Shown here piece by piece: positions 1 through 8,914 of a DNA stretch of 64,000 nt (positions are counted from its first letter, which is position 1; each line of letters starts with the position of its first letter). Source of the DNA: Hybos culiciformis (lineage: Eukaryota > Arthropoda > Insecta > Diptera > Hybotidae); contig OZ023273.1 in NCBI GenBank assembly GCA_964007475.1, positions 113,445,812-113,509,811 on the forward strand. The letters run 5' to 3'. Under the pieces are notes generated by a model. That model ran no database searches, had not been told where the DNA came from, and saw nothing but the letters and a program-made list of their open reading frames with translations. The position numbers were made by a program, and so were the translations under genes.

Positions 1-2640
1 GTTTTTTTTTTTTTTGGTACGTTTTCTAATATCACAAAAATTTTTATTACTTTTTGCTTATTTAAAAATATATATATAAATATATACCATTTATCAAACA
101 GAACGCATAATTCCTTTTTATTCAGTGTTAAAAATTTTTTTTTCCAATTCCAAAGAAAGGATTTTTCACTATATATACAAGTATTATATACCTATAAAAT
201 TCATATTTTTTTTTTTTAATTAAAATTTTTGAAAAATAAAATCTTGAATTAATATTTGAAATGTACTGTGACAATAATTATGTTGAATAATATTTTTTTT
301 TTTAGGTTAAGCTGAGTTACTTAATTATATAGACGCAGGAAAAGGACTAAAATTTATTGAAACCCATTCTTTGCTTTTTTTTTTATATTCGTTAAATTTT
401 TTTTTTATGATTTAAGAATATTTTTATAGGTTGTTGGTTTCTAAATTTATGATTTCGAAACTTATAAAATTTTCTTTTCAATGAAATTTTCATTATGAAA
501 CACCCACGAATATTTTTTTTTTGTGTGTCGTTTTTTTTGCTCTAAAAGAAACAAAAGTGCTGAGGTTTTCAAATTTTCATATTTTATTATATATGGCAAA
601 AGATTGTTAAACTAAATGTTTTTACATTTGTTTCCATTATAAAGAAAATATCATTAATATTTCAGTTAAGTAATAAGGGCGGGATTGCTAAATTTCATTG
701 AATTGAAAAAATAATAAAATAATAAAATAAAGAGGAAAACATATCAACAGAAATCTTTAATTTTGCAAAATAAGCAAAAAATATTTATTCTTCAAAAAAA
801 AAAAAAAGAAAGGAAAAAAAAGTGGTGTTGTGTTAAAAAAAAAGATGAAGAACGAATTTTGTACTATTTTTGTCGTTACACAATATTGTCAGAAGAACGA
901 AACTATTTTTTATGTTAATTATTCACAGAAAAACAAAATTAAAAAATATTATGTATCAAATATTGGATACTTAAACTTGTTGACCAACATTATTTTTAAT
1001 GTTGTATTCTTAATAACTCATTCGTCAAATGGTTTCTTCACGCATGCAATATGAAGGTGAACTTATCCCTCAGTTTATACGTACATTTTTTTAATATCAA
1101 ATTTTAAATAATTTTTGGTGTGGAAAGTCGCATACATTATTATTATTATATCTGATTTATACTCATCCAAGAAAAATAAAAATACTTAATGTTATGATAT
1201 TTTTTATTTCAATTAAATATAATATTTGTATGCAATACATAAACATAAAATCAATTATATTTTATAATTACATTCTACTTTTATTATATAGTTAAAAATA
1301 ATAAAAAAATATTTATTAGACTTTCCTTTAGCGGGAGAGGAAAAATGCTAATCTGTGCTTAGTCGTATTTCGACTTTTTTTGTCTGTTATCAATTTTAGT
1401 AAATTAAGGTTTAACCATTGTCCGATGCAAATCAAGTTGAATTCCATTAACAAAGTGAATATTTTTTATAGATGACATTGTATAACAAAATTTGTACATC
1501 GGAAGTAAACGCTTAAATTTCAGATTTACATAAACTACAAGTTCATTTCCACATAAAGTCGTAGTTGAGTTTGTACTTTCATTGAATATATAGTAGCACA
1601 ATAATTGAGTATAGTTCATCTTGTGTTTGCTGAAATTTGCCGAAATTTGCACATCCCTTACTTTACTTCCTTTTACTTCCTTGAAAGTGTCATAAGTACT
1701 TAATAATTCATTTACATTTAAATAAATTTTATATAATGCATATAATAAATATATTGAATAAGGAAATTTAACTTTCTTTCAAAAATTTATTTATTTATAA
1801 TTTTATTTATTATAGATATAGTGTAATAACTAAAGGTATAACATTTATTTAATATTTTTTACTTTAAATTTTATTTATACATAATAACTTTTAGGTGATA
1901 AAATTAATTTTGTATATCTTTGCATTTGTTGTATAAAATAATAGTAAACTTAACAACATAATTTAACCAAAAAAAAAAAAAATACTATCTTTATATTATT
2001 ATAAAGTATAAAATATGTATTATATATAAAATTCTAAAAAAGATTATAATATAAAATAACAGTATTTCACATATTTATACGAAGTATATTTTTATGATCA
2101 AAAAATCATTAGCAAGAAAGATAAAAACTTTCATCATAAAAAATTACTTAAAGAAATTTTTTTTTTTTTTTGCTTTATTCATTTCAAGGAAATTCTTTTT
2201 ATTACCTTACTTTTTTTTTTCTCAATGTTATAAAAAAAAAATCATATTATTATTACGATAATGATATTCATTTTATGATTAAAGTTATTTATTTCGTGTG
2301 AAAATTCTGAGAATATAATGTATATTTTCATTGATTTTGCTAAAGATAAAAATAATAAGTAGATTTAACAGTGAAAAATATAAGCTTTTAATTTTATTTT
2401 TACTTGGATTAGAAGTTCATAAATTGGGGTTTATTGAATTAAGGTTTTTTATTAGCATATTTTTTTTTATAGTTTAACTCTTTGCTGTTATATGAAAATT
2501 TTGTTTGAGAACAATATTATTGTAACTAGTTAATATTAATTGAAATACAAGGCAAGAAATTACCACCACTAATATTTTAATTATTAAAATTAGAAAGTTG
2601 AAAGTTTAGGATATTTACATTGTTCAAAGATAGTATTCTA
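1..2640. other. AT-rich non-coding stretch
   Basis: Homopolymer-rich A/T sequence with no recognisable gene, RNA gene or intact mobile element. The only stretch of more complex sequence is at about 1320-1680, where a short minus-strand frame lies (listed separately). I see no convincing splice-bounded exons. Confidence 0.6.
1404..1652 (-). CDS. unassigned 82-codon open frame
   Basis: I do not recognise this protein. It is an 82-codon minus-strand frame with a more mixed amino-acid composition than the Phe/Ile/Lys/Asn-dominated random frames elsewhere, and the DNA around it (about 1320-1680) is less AT-biased than its surroundings. It has several Cys residues, no recognisable motif, no clear signal peptide and no neighbouring gene. 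It could be a decayed transposon or host-gene fragment, or chance. No promoter or splice signal can be tied to it. Confidence 0.15.
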   Translation of the reverse strand: MQISANFSKHKMNYTQLLCYYIFNESTNSTTTLCGNELVVYVNLKFKRLLPMYKFCYTMSSIKNIHFVNGIQLDLHRTMVKP

Positions 2641-2648
2641 TAGACTAG

Positions 2649-3270
2649 CAGCGGTTCCCAAACTTTTTCTCTATTGTCCCATCAATATACTTTTCTTAAA
2701 TATACCTACCACTGCATAAAAATCAGAAATTTTTAAAATAATAAACTACATTTTTACATAGTAGTTAATGTGAAGGATGAAGTTGTTTGTTGCCCATTAA
2801 ATATGTAATATTAAGTTCAATTTTTATTAATTTTACACGTAAGGTTTAAACGTGTTTTGAAATTATTTTTAATACTCAATATTGCGGAGAATCAGACTTG
2901 ACATAAATATGATGAAACAAATGGCATCAAAAATTTCAAAGCTTTATAAGAAATTGCTTCATATTAAGACCGTCGTTGGAACCAAAAATATCTTAAATTT
3001 TGCTGTTTAAATTCAAGTTTTAAATCACCATTACAAGAAATTTCTGATAACTGATCTCTTTCAACCTCTGAAAACGCATCTAAATTTTTTTCAGAAAGAA
3101 AAAAAAAGTGCGAATTTTTAGAAAGTTCAATTAAAAAAATTATTAATTTTTCATATACGAAACAATTAATAAATAAAATCAATTAGTTTGTAATAGAAGA
3201 AAATATTGTATCACTGGCCTAAGCGTAATGTACCACTAGTGGTACGCGTACCACACTTTGGGAACCGTTG
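2649..3270 (-). mobile_element. hAT-type DNA transposon remnant, internally deleted
   Basis: The left end CAGCGGTTCCCAAACTTTTT and the inverted right end, which reads CAACGGTTCCCAAAGTGTGG on the minus strand, form terminal inverted repeats sharing CGGTTCCCAAA. This is the CAGNGGTTCCCAAA type common in hAT elements. Flanks share a perfect 6-bp GACTAG (2643-2648 and 3271-3276). The usual hAT duplication is 8 bp, so it is either mutated or the ends are off by one or two bases. A decayed transposase C-terminus lies inside on the minus strand. At 622 bp it is far too short to be autonomous. The palindrome GTACCACTAGTGGTAC sits at 3231-3246 just inside the right end. Confidence 0.75.
2817..3182 (-). 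pseudogene. hAT transposase C-terminal fragment with two in-frame stops
   Basis: The minus-strand frame starting at 3182 encodes a stretch with DLKLEFKQQNLRYFWF and ends at a TAA (2964-2966). The same frame continues with YEAISYKALKFLMPFV, then SSYLCQV, a TGA (2892-2894), then FSAILSIKNNFKTRLNL, and stops at 2817-2819. The order (D)LK..F, FW, PF...YLC..FS, IK...R.RL is that of the C-terminal dimerisation region of hAT transposases of the ZBED5/ZMYM6-like type. The DDE catalytic part is absent and two stops interrupt what is left, so it cannot make an active enzyme. It lies within the terminal inverted repeats at 2649 and 3270, the remains of an internally deleted copy. Confidence 0.75.
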
Positions 3271-3279
3271 GACTAGAGT

Positions 3280-3985
3280 ATAGATTATAGAGAGTGTAGA
3301 TAAATTTTGTAAAAACTGAATTTCTTTGTATTAATCATTAAAAAATTTGTTAAGAATAAAATTTGAAGAAGGATAAAAACGTTCCTTGAAAAATATATTT
3401 TAACTTAAGTATAGTATTTTCAGTATTTTATGCAAATAAATATTGTAACTATATATTGTATATGATGTATATAAGTATTATTTATATATAGATATATATT
3501 ATGCTGTTTCCATTATTGAAATTTTCTTAATGAAATTTTCAAAGTAATTTTAAAATAAAAATTGACCCTTATCAAAAACCTAAAAGATTTTGCTTTTTCG
3601 CTAAAAACAGGACAGAAATAAATCCTTTTTTATATGAACGTAAGAATTTGTTTTTTTTTTTTTTGTTTGTTATTTTATATTTAGATATATATTTTTGTAG
3701 AAAACATATTATTCCAAATATAAGAAAATTATGAAATAAAAGAAATGTCGAATCTTATTAGAAATTTCCTAAATCACGAAAATTATAATAAAAAAAAACA
3801 AAAAATTATTTATAGGTCAGTAGAAATCTGATATAATATCTAACATCAAAAAATAATCTTATTTTTTTACTACACTATCCTAGAGCAATATTGGGATACT
3901 TTATACATTATAATTTAACAAAAACAGTGTAAATTACATTGCACATTTTTAAGCCCAAAAAATACTATAATAAAATTTCAATTTA
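3280..3985. other. AT-rich non-coding stretch
   Basis: Simple AT-rich DNA between the hAT remnant and the palindromic sequence at 4.0 kb. No gene or structured RNA seen. Confidence 0.6.
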
Positions 3986-3989
3986 CTCG

Positions 3990-4175
3990 CTAAAGCCACT
4001 AATGGAAATTATGGTTTCTTTTGATCAACTTTCGGTCAGTGATTACTTTCAAACTTGTATTGATCGAAAGTTTCATTTCTAAATGAAAGTACTTTCATTT
4101 GAAACGATCACTTTCATTTTTTTCATTCTATTTTGTTCGAAATAATCGAAAGTTTCGAATTTTAGTTGGAAGGAA
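3990..4175. repeat. palindromic CTTTCATT/AATGAAAG sequence, left of E1
   Basis: It contains the perfect 20-bp palindrome AAATGAAAGTACTTTCATTT (4081-4100), with GTTTC at 4070 and GAAAC at 4101 extending the arms, plus further GATCGAAAGTTTC and CTTTCATT half-sites. A closely similar half-site cluster lies on the other side of retrotransposon E1 (8281-8406). Both are near a short direct match (AAGCCACTAATGGAAAT on the left, AAGCCTTAATGGAAAT on the right). They may be the two halves of one older inverted-repeat element split by E1, or two copies of it. Type unknown. Confidence 0.5.
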
Positions 4176-4217
4176 TATTTTCAATATAAGCAAAAAAATA
4201 ATAATATGAAATTAAAA

Positions 4218-4300
4218 ACATAACACAACATTTTTTTATTATTCACAACATAACACAACATTTTTTCGTACTATTTCAAACATAATACAACGGATTTTTA
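4218..4300 (+). repeat. short tandem repeat, 30-bp period
   Basis: ACATAACACAACATTTTTT occurs at 4218 and again at 4248, with a third, degraded start (CATAATACAAC) shortly after. About 2.5 units of 30 bp. No function apparent. Confidence 0.6.
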
Positions 4301-4689
4301 TTGTATTTTCTTATTATAAATAAAAACACAACATGATTGAACTTATTAAAATTTCGAAAAGACTGTCAAGCGTTAACTTGTTTTAAGCGACAAAGATAAC
4401 TTTATTTTAATGCTTAGAGGTCCACAATTTTTTTCGCTAAACAACAATAACGCTTTACTTCAATAATCAAAATCAAAATTCGTAAGTGGATAGATAGATG
4501 TCGATTATAGGAACCAAAAATCTTTCGGACAGCGTATTAAATTCATTTAACCAAAAAAGGAAGGAAAAAAAATTAAAAATAAAAATATAAATAAAAAAAT
4601 GTTAATATAAAAAGCAAAATAAATTAAATGTTTAAATAAATTCGTGTCGACAAATTTATTCGAAATAAAATAAAATTAATAAAAAAAAC

Positions 4690-4874
4690 TAGACGCGGTT
4701 ACCAAATCTTCCTTATTTCCTATCCTTTATTCCTGTGCACTTTTCTTCACTCGCTTGTCGTTGCCGTACTGGAGGTCAATAAGGTCTTAAAAACTGTTGA
4801 CCGCCGGTTCGTAGTTCGTTAGCTTGTTGTCGGAACCAACTAGTTTTTCTCTAATTTACACTTATTGAGTAGGG
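4690..4874 (+). promoter_or_regulatory. E1 5' leader with GTTACCAAATC
   Basis: About 185 bases of sequence less AT-rich than the upstream DNA, immediately before the E1 ORF. In-frame TGA (4866-4868) and a nearby TAG fix the ORF start at 4875, and no ORF1 fits here. GTTACCAAATC at 4698-4708 is an exact reverse complement of GATTTGGTAAC at 7856-7866 near the 3' end, so the two ends of the RNA could pair. Non-LTR elements usually carry an internal promoter in this position, but I cannot point to its core elements. Confidence 0.45.
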
Positions 4875-7796
4875 ATGAGCAAAAAATTCAGTACACAATT
4901 TTGTAACATCCGAGGTTTGGAAGCGAATTTCCAAGCCGTTCAAATCCATTTGGCCTCTGCTAATCCAAATATTCTGGCTTTAAGTGAGACCCAAGTATTG
5001 GACAACGGAGACCCCAACCGTTTTTCAATCCCCGGTTATGATCTCCACTCTTTATTCGTTGCCCACAGAGGAGTCGCTGTTTACATAAGGAATGACGTCG
5101 CTTGTTATCCTATTATAGATTTAAAATCATCAAGTCCCTTATTTAATTTTCTTTGGTTTAAAATAAGAACCAACAAACACGTCATTCATTTCTGCTTCCT
5201 TTATAGAAGCCCGCAATTGACTGGCAATGATCATGTTGTCGAGTTTGATTTGCTGTCAGACCAGATAAATCAGATTCTGGCGAAAAACCCAGAGTCTGAG
5301 GTTTTGGTTTTCGGTGATTTCAACGTACACAACGTATCATGGCTTAGTCATTCCAATCGCACCAGTCCCGAAGGCAGATATGTCGAGTTTTTTTCAAATC
5401 TTAACAATCTGATTCAAATTATTTCTGAACCCACCCACATCCCGGATGTAAACCATCAGGGTCATCATCTCTTGGATCTGTTTCTGACATCGAATCCAGA
5501 TAATTATCAAGCTTCAATTAGTTCCCCCCTTGGAAACTCCGATCATTATCTCGTTAGCACGTCCTTCTCTCTTGATAATGCGGGCGGACTATCCATGGCT
5601 CCTGGAAGAATGGTATGGACCTATTCTCAAGCTGATTGGGATGGGCTCGCCAGTTTTCTTGGACGGATGGATCTGTCTAGTTGCTTCTTGGAGAGGGATG
5701 TTGACCTTTGCACGGCTGTCATTACCGAAAGTATTCTGCTAGGGATGAAACTTTTCATACCCCATAAAAAGGTTCAAAATAAAATGAATACTAAAAATCC
5801 GTGGTTCAATGACACCTGTGCCAAGGCCATAGCCGACAGGGATAATGCTTTTCGTGAGTATAAACAAAACAATTCTTTAAGTTTACTGAAGCGCTGGCGA
5901 GAGGTCAGAAATAGATGCAGTAAGATTTGTTGCCAACAGAAGGTTTTGTATACCCAGAGGAAGCGTCAAGAAATATTAAACCTTCCTAAAAATAGCAGAA
6001 GCTTTTGGACCTTCGCTAAAAGTGTAAAACAAAACTTTTGTTCGCCTACATCTTTTCCTCCCCTTGTAGATGGTGACCGGATCATATCAGATTCGGTTGG
6101 GAAGGCTAATCTGTTTGCTAAACTCTTTAGTCAAAACTCAACACTTGCAGCTTCAGCTCAAGATCCACCAGTCTTGCCTCCAGTAAGCTCTTCTTTTGGA
6201 AGAGTTTACTTTAGGCAACGTGCTGTTTTAAAAGCTCTCAAAAATCTGAATGTGAAAAAGTCAACTGGCCCTGATGGTATTCCGGCTGTGGTCCTAAAAC
6301 ATACTGCCACTGTTCTGGCTAAACCTCTGCGCAACCTTTTCTATCTTTCATATTCACTTGGCATTTACCCCACCAAGTGGAAAGTTGTGCATGTTCAGCC
6401 TATTCCAAAAAAAGGCGATAAATGCGATCCCTCAAACTACAGGCCTATTGCGCTTACTTCTGTTCTCTCCAAAGTAATGGAATCTCTCATTAATAATAAA
6501 GTTAAAAAATACCTTGAAATCAACAAATTGCTAAGTGACCAGCAATATGGTTTTCGCTCGAATAGATCGACTGGTGATCTGATGACATATTTGTCCGACA
6601 AGCTCAACACCAGTCTTCACAACTCCGGTGAAGCTTGTGTTGTTGCTTTGGATATAGCTAAGGCTTTTGATCGAGTGTGGCACTCGGCCCTGATTTCTAA
6701 AGTTAAATCAATGGGTCTAGGATCAGCCTTTGTCAATTGGATCAGCAACTTTTTGTCTGGCCGTTCTATTCGTGCTGTTGTGGATGGTTACCAATCTCAT
6801 ATTTTCAACATTAACTCCGGTGTACCTCAAGGGTGTGTTCTTTCTCCAACCCTATTTTTAATTTTCATTAATGATCTTCTGCAATGTACTCTAAACCCCA
6901 TCCACAGCTTCGCCGATGACAGTAACTTGGTAGCATGCTACGATTTTATTAATAGGAAATCAGCTTCTTCAAATGCTGTAACTACTAAACGCAATTTTTT
7001 ACAAAGTAGCATAAATCACGACCTTTCCAAAATTTCACAATGGGGTCTTCTCAACAGAGTTGAGTTTAATGCATCCAAAACTCAATGCTGCCTAATTTCC
7101 AGAAAGCTGTCAACTTTTGATCCCCAATTTTCCTTTCAAGGAGAAAGTATTGCCAAATCTGGAAGCCTTGACATTTTAGGTTCGAAAATAACTAGCGACT
7201 TAAGCTGGAAAATTCATATTTTCGAAACGGCAAAAAACGCAGCGAAATGTCTTGGTTTTTTAAAAAGATGTAAACAATACTTTTCCCCCTCTGATCTCTT
7301 AAATATTTACAAATCCTACATACGACCAAAATTAGAATACAATTCGCATATATGGGCTGGTGCTCCCAAAACCCATCTTGAGTACCTGGACAAAGTTCAG
7401 AGAAGGGCTATTAGATTAATCGATAATCACCAAACCACCAGCTCATTAACATCACTCAACCACCGTCGTAATGTAGGTTCACTTTCCATTTTTTATAAAT
7501 ACCTTGTTGGAATGGATACGTGTTCCCTGGAAGTAAAGGCCCTACTTCCTCAACTTCAAGTATTTTCACGCCAAACACGTACTGCTTCAACGTCACACCC
7601 ATATTTCGTAAAAATTCCCAGATGTGATAGAACGAGCTTCGGTGATTCGTTTTCTATTCGCACCTCAAGAATGTGGAATGCTCTCCCATTAAAGTTGTTC
7701 CCGGCAGCTAGTGGACGCTTAATTTATGACTTGCGCCGCTTTAAGAAAAGTGTAAATGATTACCTACTAACTGTCCCACTTTTTAATCCCGTCTAA
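4875..7796 (+). CDS. E1 endonuclease/reverse transcriptase polyprotein
   Basis: 973 aa, starting at an ATG preceded in frame by TGA, so this start is well supported. Residues 1-235 form an APE-like endonuclease: N11 (FCNIRGL), E38 (LSETQ), Y110-R111 (LYRSP), D148 and N150 (GDFN) and D223-H224 (NSDH) are the expected catalytic positions. The reverse transcriptase covers about 440-770: STGPDGIP (463-470), NYRPIALTS (521-529), QQYGFRSNRST (556-566), D593 in ALDIAKAFDRV, GVPQGCVLSP (649-658) and the FADD motif (679-682), whose two Asp coordinate metal. A C-terminal region of about 200 aa with EYNSHIWAG and QRRAIRLI follows, typical of Jockey/CR1-group enzymes. The protein nicks target DNA and primes reverse transcription there. 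There is no gag-like ORF1, no frameshift and no internal stop. Codons are visibly richer in G and C than those of E2. Confidence 0.93.
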   Translation: MSKKFSTQFCNIRGLEANFQAVQIHLASANPNILALSETQVLDNGDPNRFSIPGYDLHSLFVAHRGVAVYIRNDVACYPIIDLKSSSPLFNFLWFKIRTNKHVIHFCFLYRSPQLTGNDHVVEFDLLSDQINQILAKNPESEVLVFGDFNVHNVSWLSHSNRTSPEGRYVEFFSNLNNLIQIISEPTHIPDVNHQGHHLLDLFLTSNPDNYQASISSPLGNSDHYLVSTSFSLDNAGGLSMAPGRMVWTYSQADWDGLASFLGRMDLSSCFLERDVDLCTAVITESILLGMKLFIPHKKVQNKMNTKNPWFNDTCAKAIADRDNAFREYKQNNSLSLLKRWREVRNRCSKICCQQKVLYTQRKRQEILNLPKNSRSFWTFAKSVKQNFCSPTSFPPLVDGDRIISDSVGKANLFAKLFSQNSTLAASAQDPPVLPPVSSSFGRVYFRQRAVLKALKNLNVKKSTGPDGIPAVVLKHTATVLAKPLRNLFYLSYSLGIYPTKWKVVHVQPIPKKGDKCDPSNYRPIALTSVLSKVMESLINNKVKKYLEINKLLSDQQYGFRSNRSTGDLMTYLSDKLNTSLHNSGEACVVALDIAKAFDRVWHSALISKVKSMGLGSAFVNWISNFLSGRSIRAVVDGYQSHIFNINSGVPQGCVLSPTLFLIFINDLLQCTLNPIHSFADDSNLVACYDFINRKSASSNAVTTKRNFLQSSINHDLSKISQWGLLNRVEFNASKTQCCLISRKLSTFDPQFSFQGESIAKSGSLDILGSKITSDLSWKIHIFETAKNAAKCLGFLKRCKQYFSPSDLLNIYKSYIRPKLEYNSHIWAGAPKTHLEYLDKVQRRAIRLIDNHQTTSSLTSLNHRRNVGSLSIFYKYLVGMDTCSLEVKALLPQLQVFSRQTRTASTSHPYFVKIPRCDRTSFGDSFSIRTSRMWNALPLKLFPAASGRLIYDLRRFKKSVNDYLLTVPLFNPV

Positions 7797-7810
7797 ACTT
7801 CCTGTCCTTT

Positions 7811-7866
7811 TTACCAAATCCATACTTCTTCAGTATAAAAGGTATCCCACCTAGTGATTTGGTAAC
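7811..7866 (+). promoter_or_regulatory. E1 3' terminal stem-loop
   Basis: TTACCAAATC (7811-7820) pairs perfectly with GATTTGGTAA (7856-7865), a 10-bp stem closing a 35-base loop that itself holds a small hairpin (ATACT 7822-7826 with AGTAT 7832-7836). It sits just ahead of the A tail. Several non-LTR reverse transcriptases recognise a 3' stem-loop of their RNA, so this is a likely binding site for the E1 enzyme. That role is inferred. Confidence 0.6.
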
Positions 7867-7869
7867 TTT

Positions 7870-7894
7870 AATAAAAAAAAAAAAAAAAAAAAAA
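7870..7894 (+). terminator. E1 polyadenylation signal and A tail
   Basis: AATAAA at 7870-7875 runs into 22 consecutive A (7873-7894). This marks the 3' end of the retrotransposon insertion. Confidence 0.75.
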
Positions 7895-7937
7895 GGTTCC
7901 GTAGTATTAATTTTTTTTTTTTTTTTTATTTTTCTTT

Positions 7938-7973
7938 CGTATATATAAACGTTACGTATATATAAACGTTATA
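7938..7973 (+). repeat. two-unit direct repeat
   Basis: CGTATATATAAACGTT occurs twice in direct succession in the DNA after E1. No function apparent. Confidence 0.6.
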
Positions 7974-8280
7974 TTGTTAAACTAAAGTCGGACAAACGTT
8001 CCGCGAATAAACTAGTTTCGAGTATTAAATCTAAAAAAAAATATTTTTTTTTATTTTGATATATAAAATCGAAATGAAAAAAATTTGCAGTTGTAACAAG
8101 CATTTACCTGTTTGTTTTCATAAAAAAAAACAAAAATTGTGTATAAGCGGTAACGAAAATATGTTGTATTTACTTTTTTTGTTATTTTCTGTTCGACTGC
8201 GTTTTATTTTTTTATTTTATTTTTTTGTTAAAAATTGACTAAAATTTTAAAATTACTATTAACATACAATGATCGAAATT

Positions 8281-8406
8281 GTTCGAAAGTTTCATTTGTT
8301 TCTTTCATATTGATTGATTATTTCATTCTAGAATGAAAGTAATTTCAAACATTTTTGAAAGCGATCAAATGAAATGAAATGAAAGTTATGAATGAAACTT
8401 TCGAAC
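8281..8406. repeat. palindromic CTTTCATT/AATGAAAG sequence, right of E1
   Basis: GTTCGAAAGTTTCATT (8281-8296) is a perfect inverted repeat of AATGAAACTTTCGAAC (8391-8406). Between them lies the perfect palindrome TTTCATTCTAGAATGAAA (8321-8338). The half-sites match those at 4.0-4.2 kb. It could be part of a small foldback element. No coding content. Confidence 0.55.
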
Positions 8407-8721
8407 ACTTTCGTTTCAACAGAAGCCTTAATGGAAATATTGTAATATGAACAGAATCAGCACGGCACAACAATGAAAAATCAGCTTGTCGTCACACTAT
8501 AAGGATGAGGAATATCTTACTGATTTCTATTGATGATTTTTTGAATTTTCAAAATTATCAACAAAAAAAAATATATAATACAAGTAAACAAGTAAACCCA
8601 AACAGACTTTTATTAAAAATAAAATTTACAAAACTTTTCAATATTTCGGTAAAATTTTTCTATTCTTTATCAAATTTGAAGAGAGTTTGAGAAGAGTACA
8701 CGCGTTTTAGAATTATTCCAT

Positions 8722-8745
8722 AAAAAAAAAAAAAAAAAAAAAAAA
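8722..8745 (+). repeat. A(24) run, possible retrotransposon tail
   Basis: 24 consecutive A preceded by ordinary AT-rich DNA. It may be the tail of an older truncated retrotransposon just upstream of E2, or a simple homopolymer. No retrotransposon coding sequence is visible upstream of it. Confidence 0.3.
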
Positions 8746-8914
8746 TATATTAAAAATATTAAACTAAAGTTATTTAGAAAAATAAGCTATTATTTGAAAA
8801 TAATATTATAGTAAATTTTCTATCGATTTATTAAAAATTACAAATTGTTATTTATTTTCTAGATAAATTGATATGAAAAAAAAAATAAATAAAAAAAAAG
8901 AAAAAGAATAAAAA

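Larger units (their letters stand above)
4690..7894 (+). mobile_element. non-LTR retrotransposon E1, single ORF, apparently intact
   Basis: A GC-richer leader (about 4690-4874), one uninterrupted 973-codon endonuclease/reverse transcriptase ORF (4875-7796), a 75-base 3' UTR with a stem-loop, an AATAAA (7870-7875) and a run of 22 A (7873-7894) make up a complete-looking element. The intact frame and clean A tail suggest recent insertion. I could not find a convincing target-site duplication, so the exact 5' end is uncertain. The protein style (FCNIRGL, GDFN, SDH, FADD and the C-terminal RR.RL.. region) suggests the Jockey/CR1 group. Finer placement needs a tree. Confidence 0.85.

Noticed and set aside
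5530..5742. Second-frame ORF inside E1, and minus-strand ORFs inside E2 (9139-9838, 11293-11688, 12013-12234)
   Set aside because: Shadows of the intact retrotransposon coding sequence in other frames.
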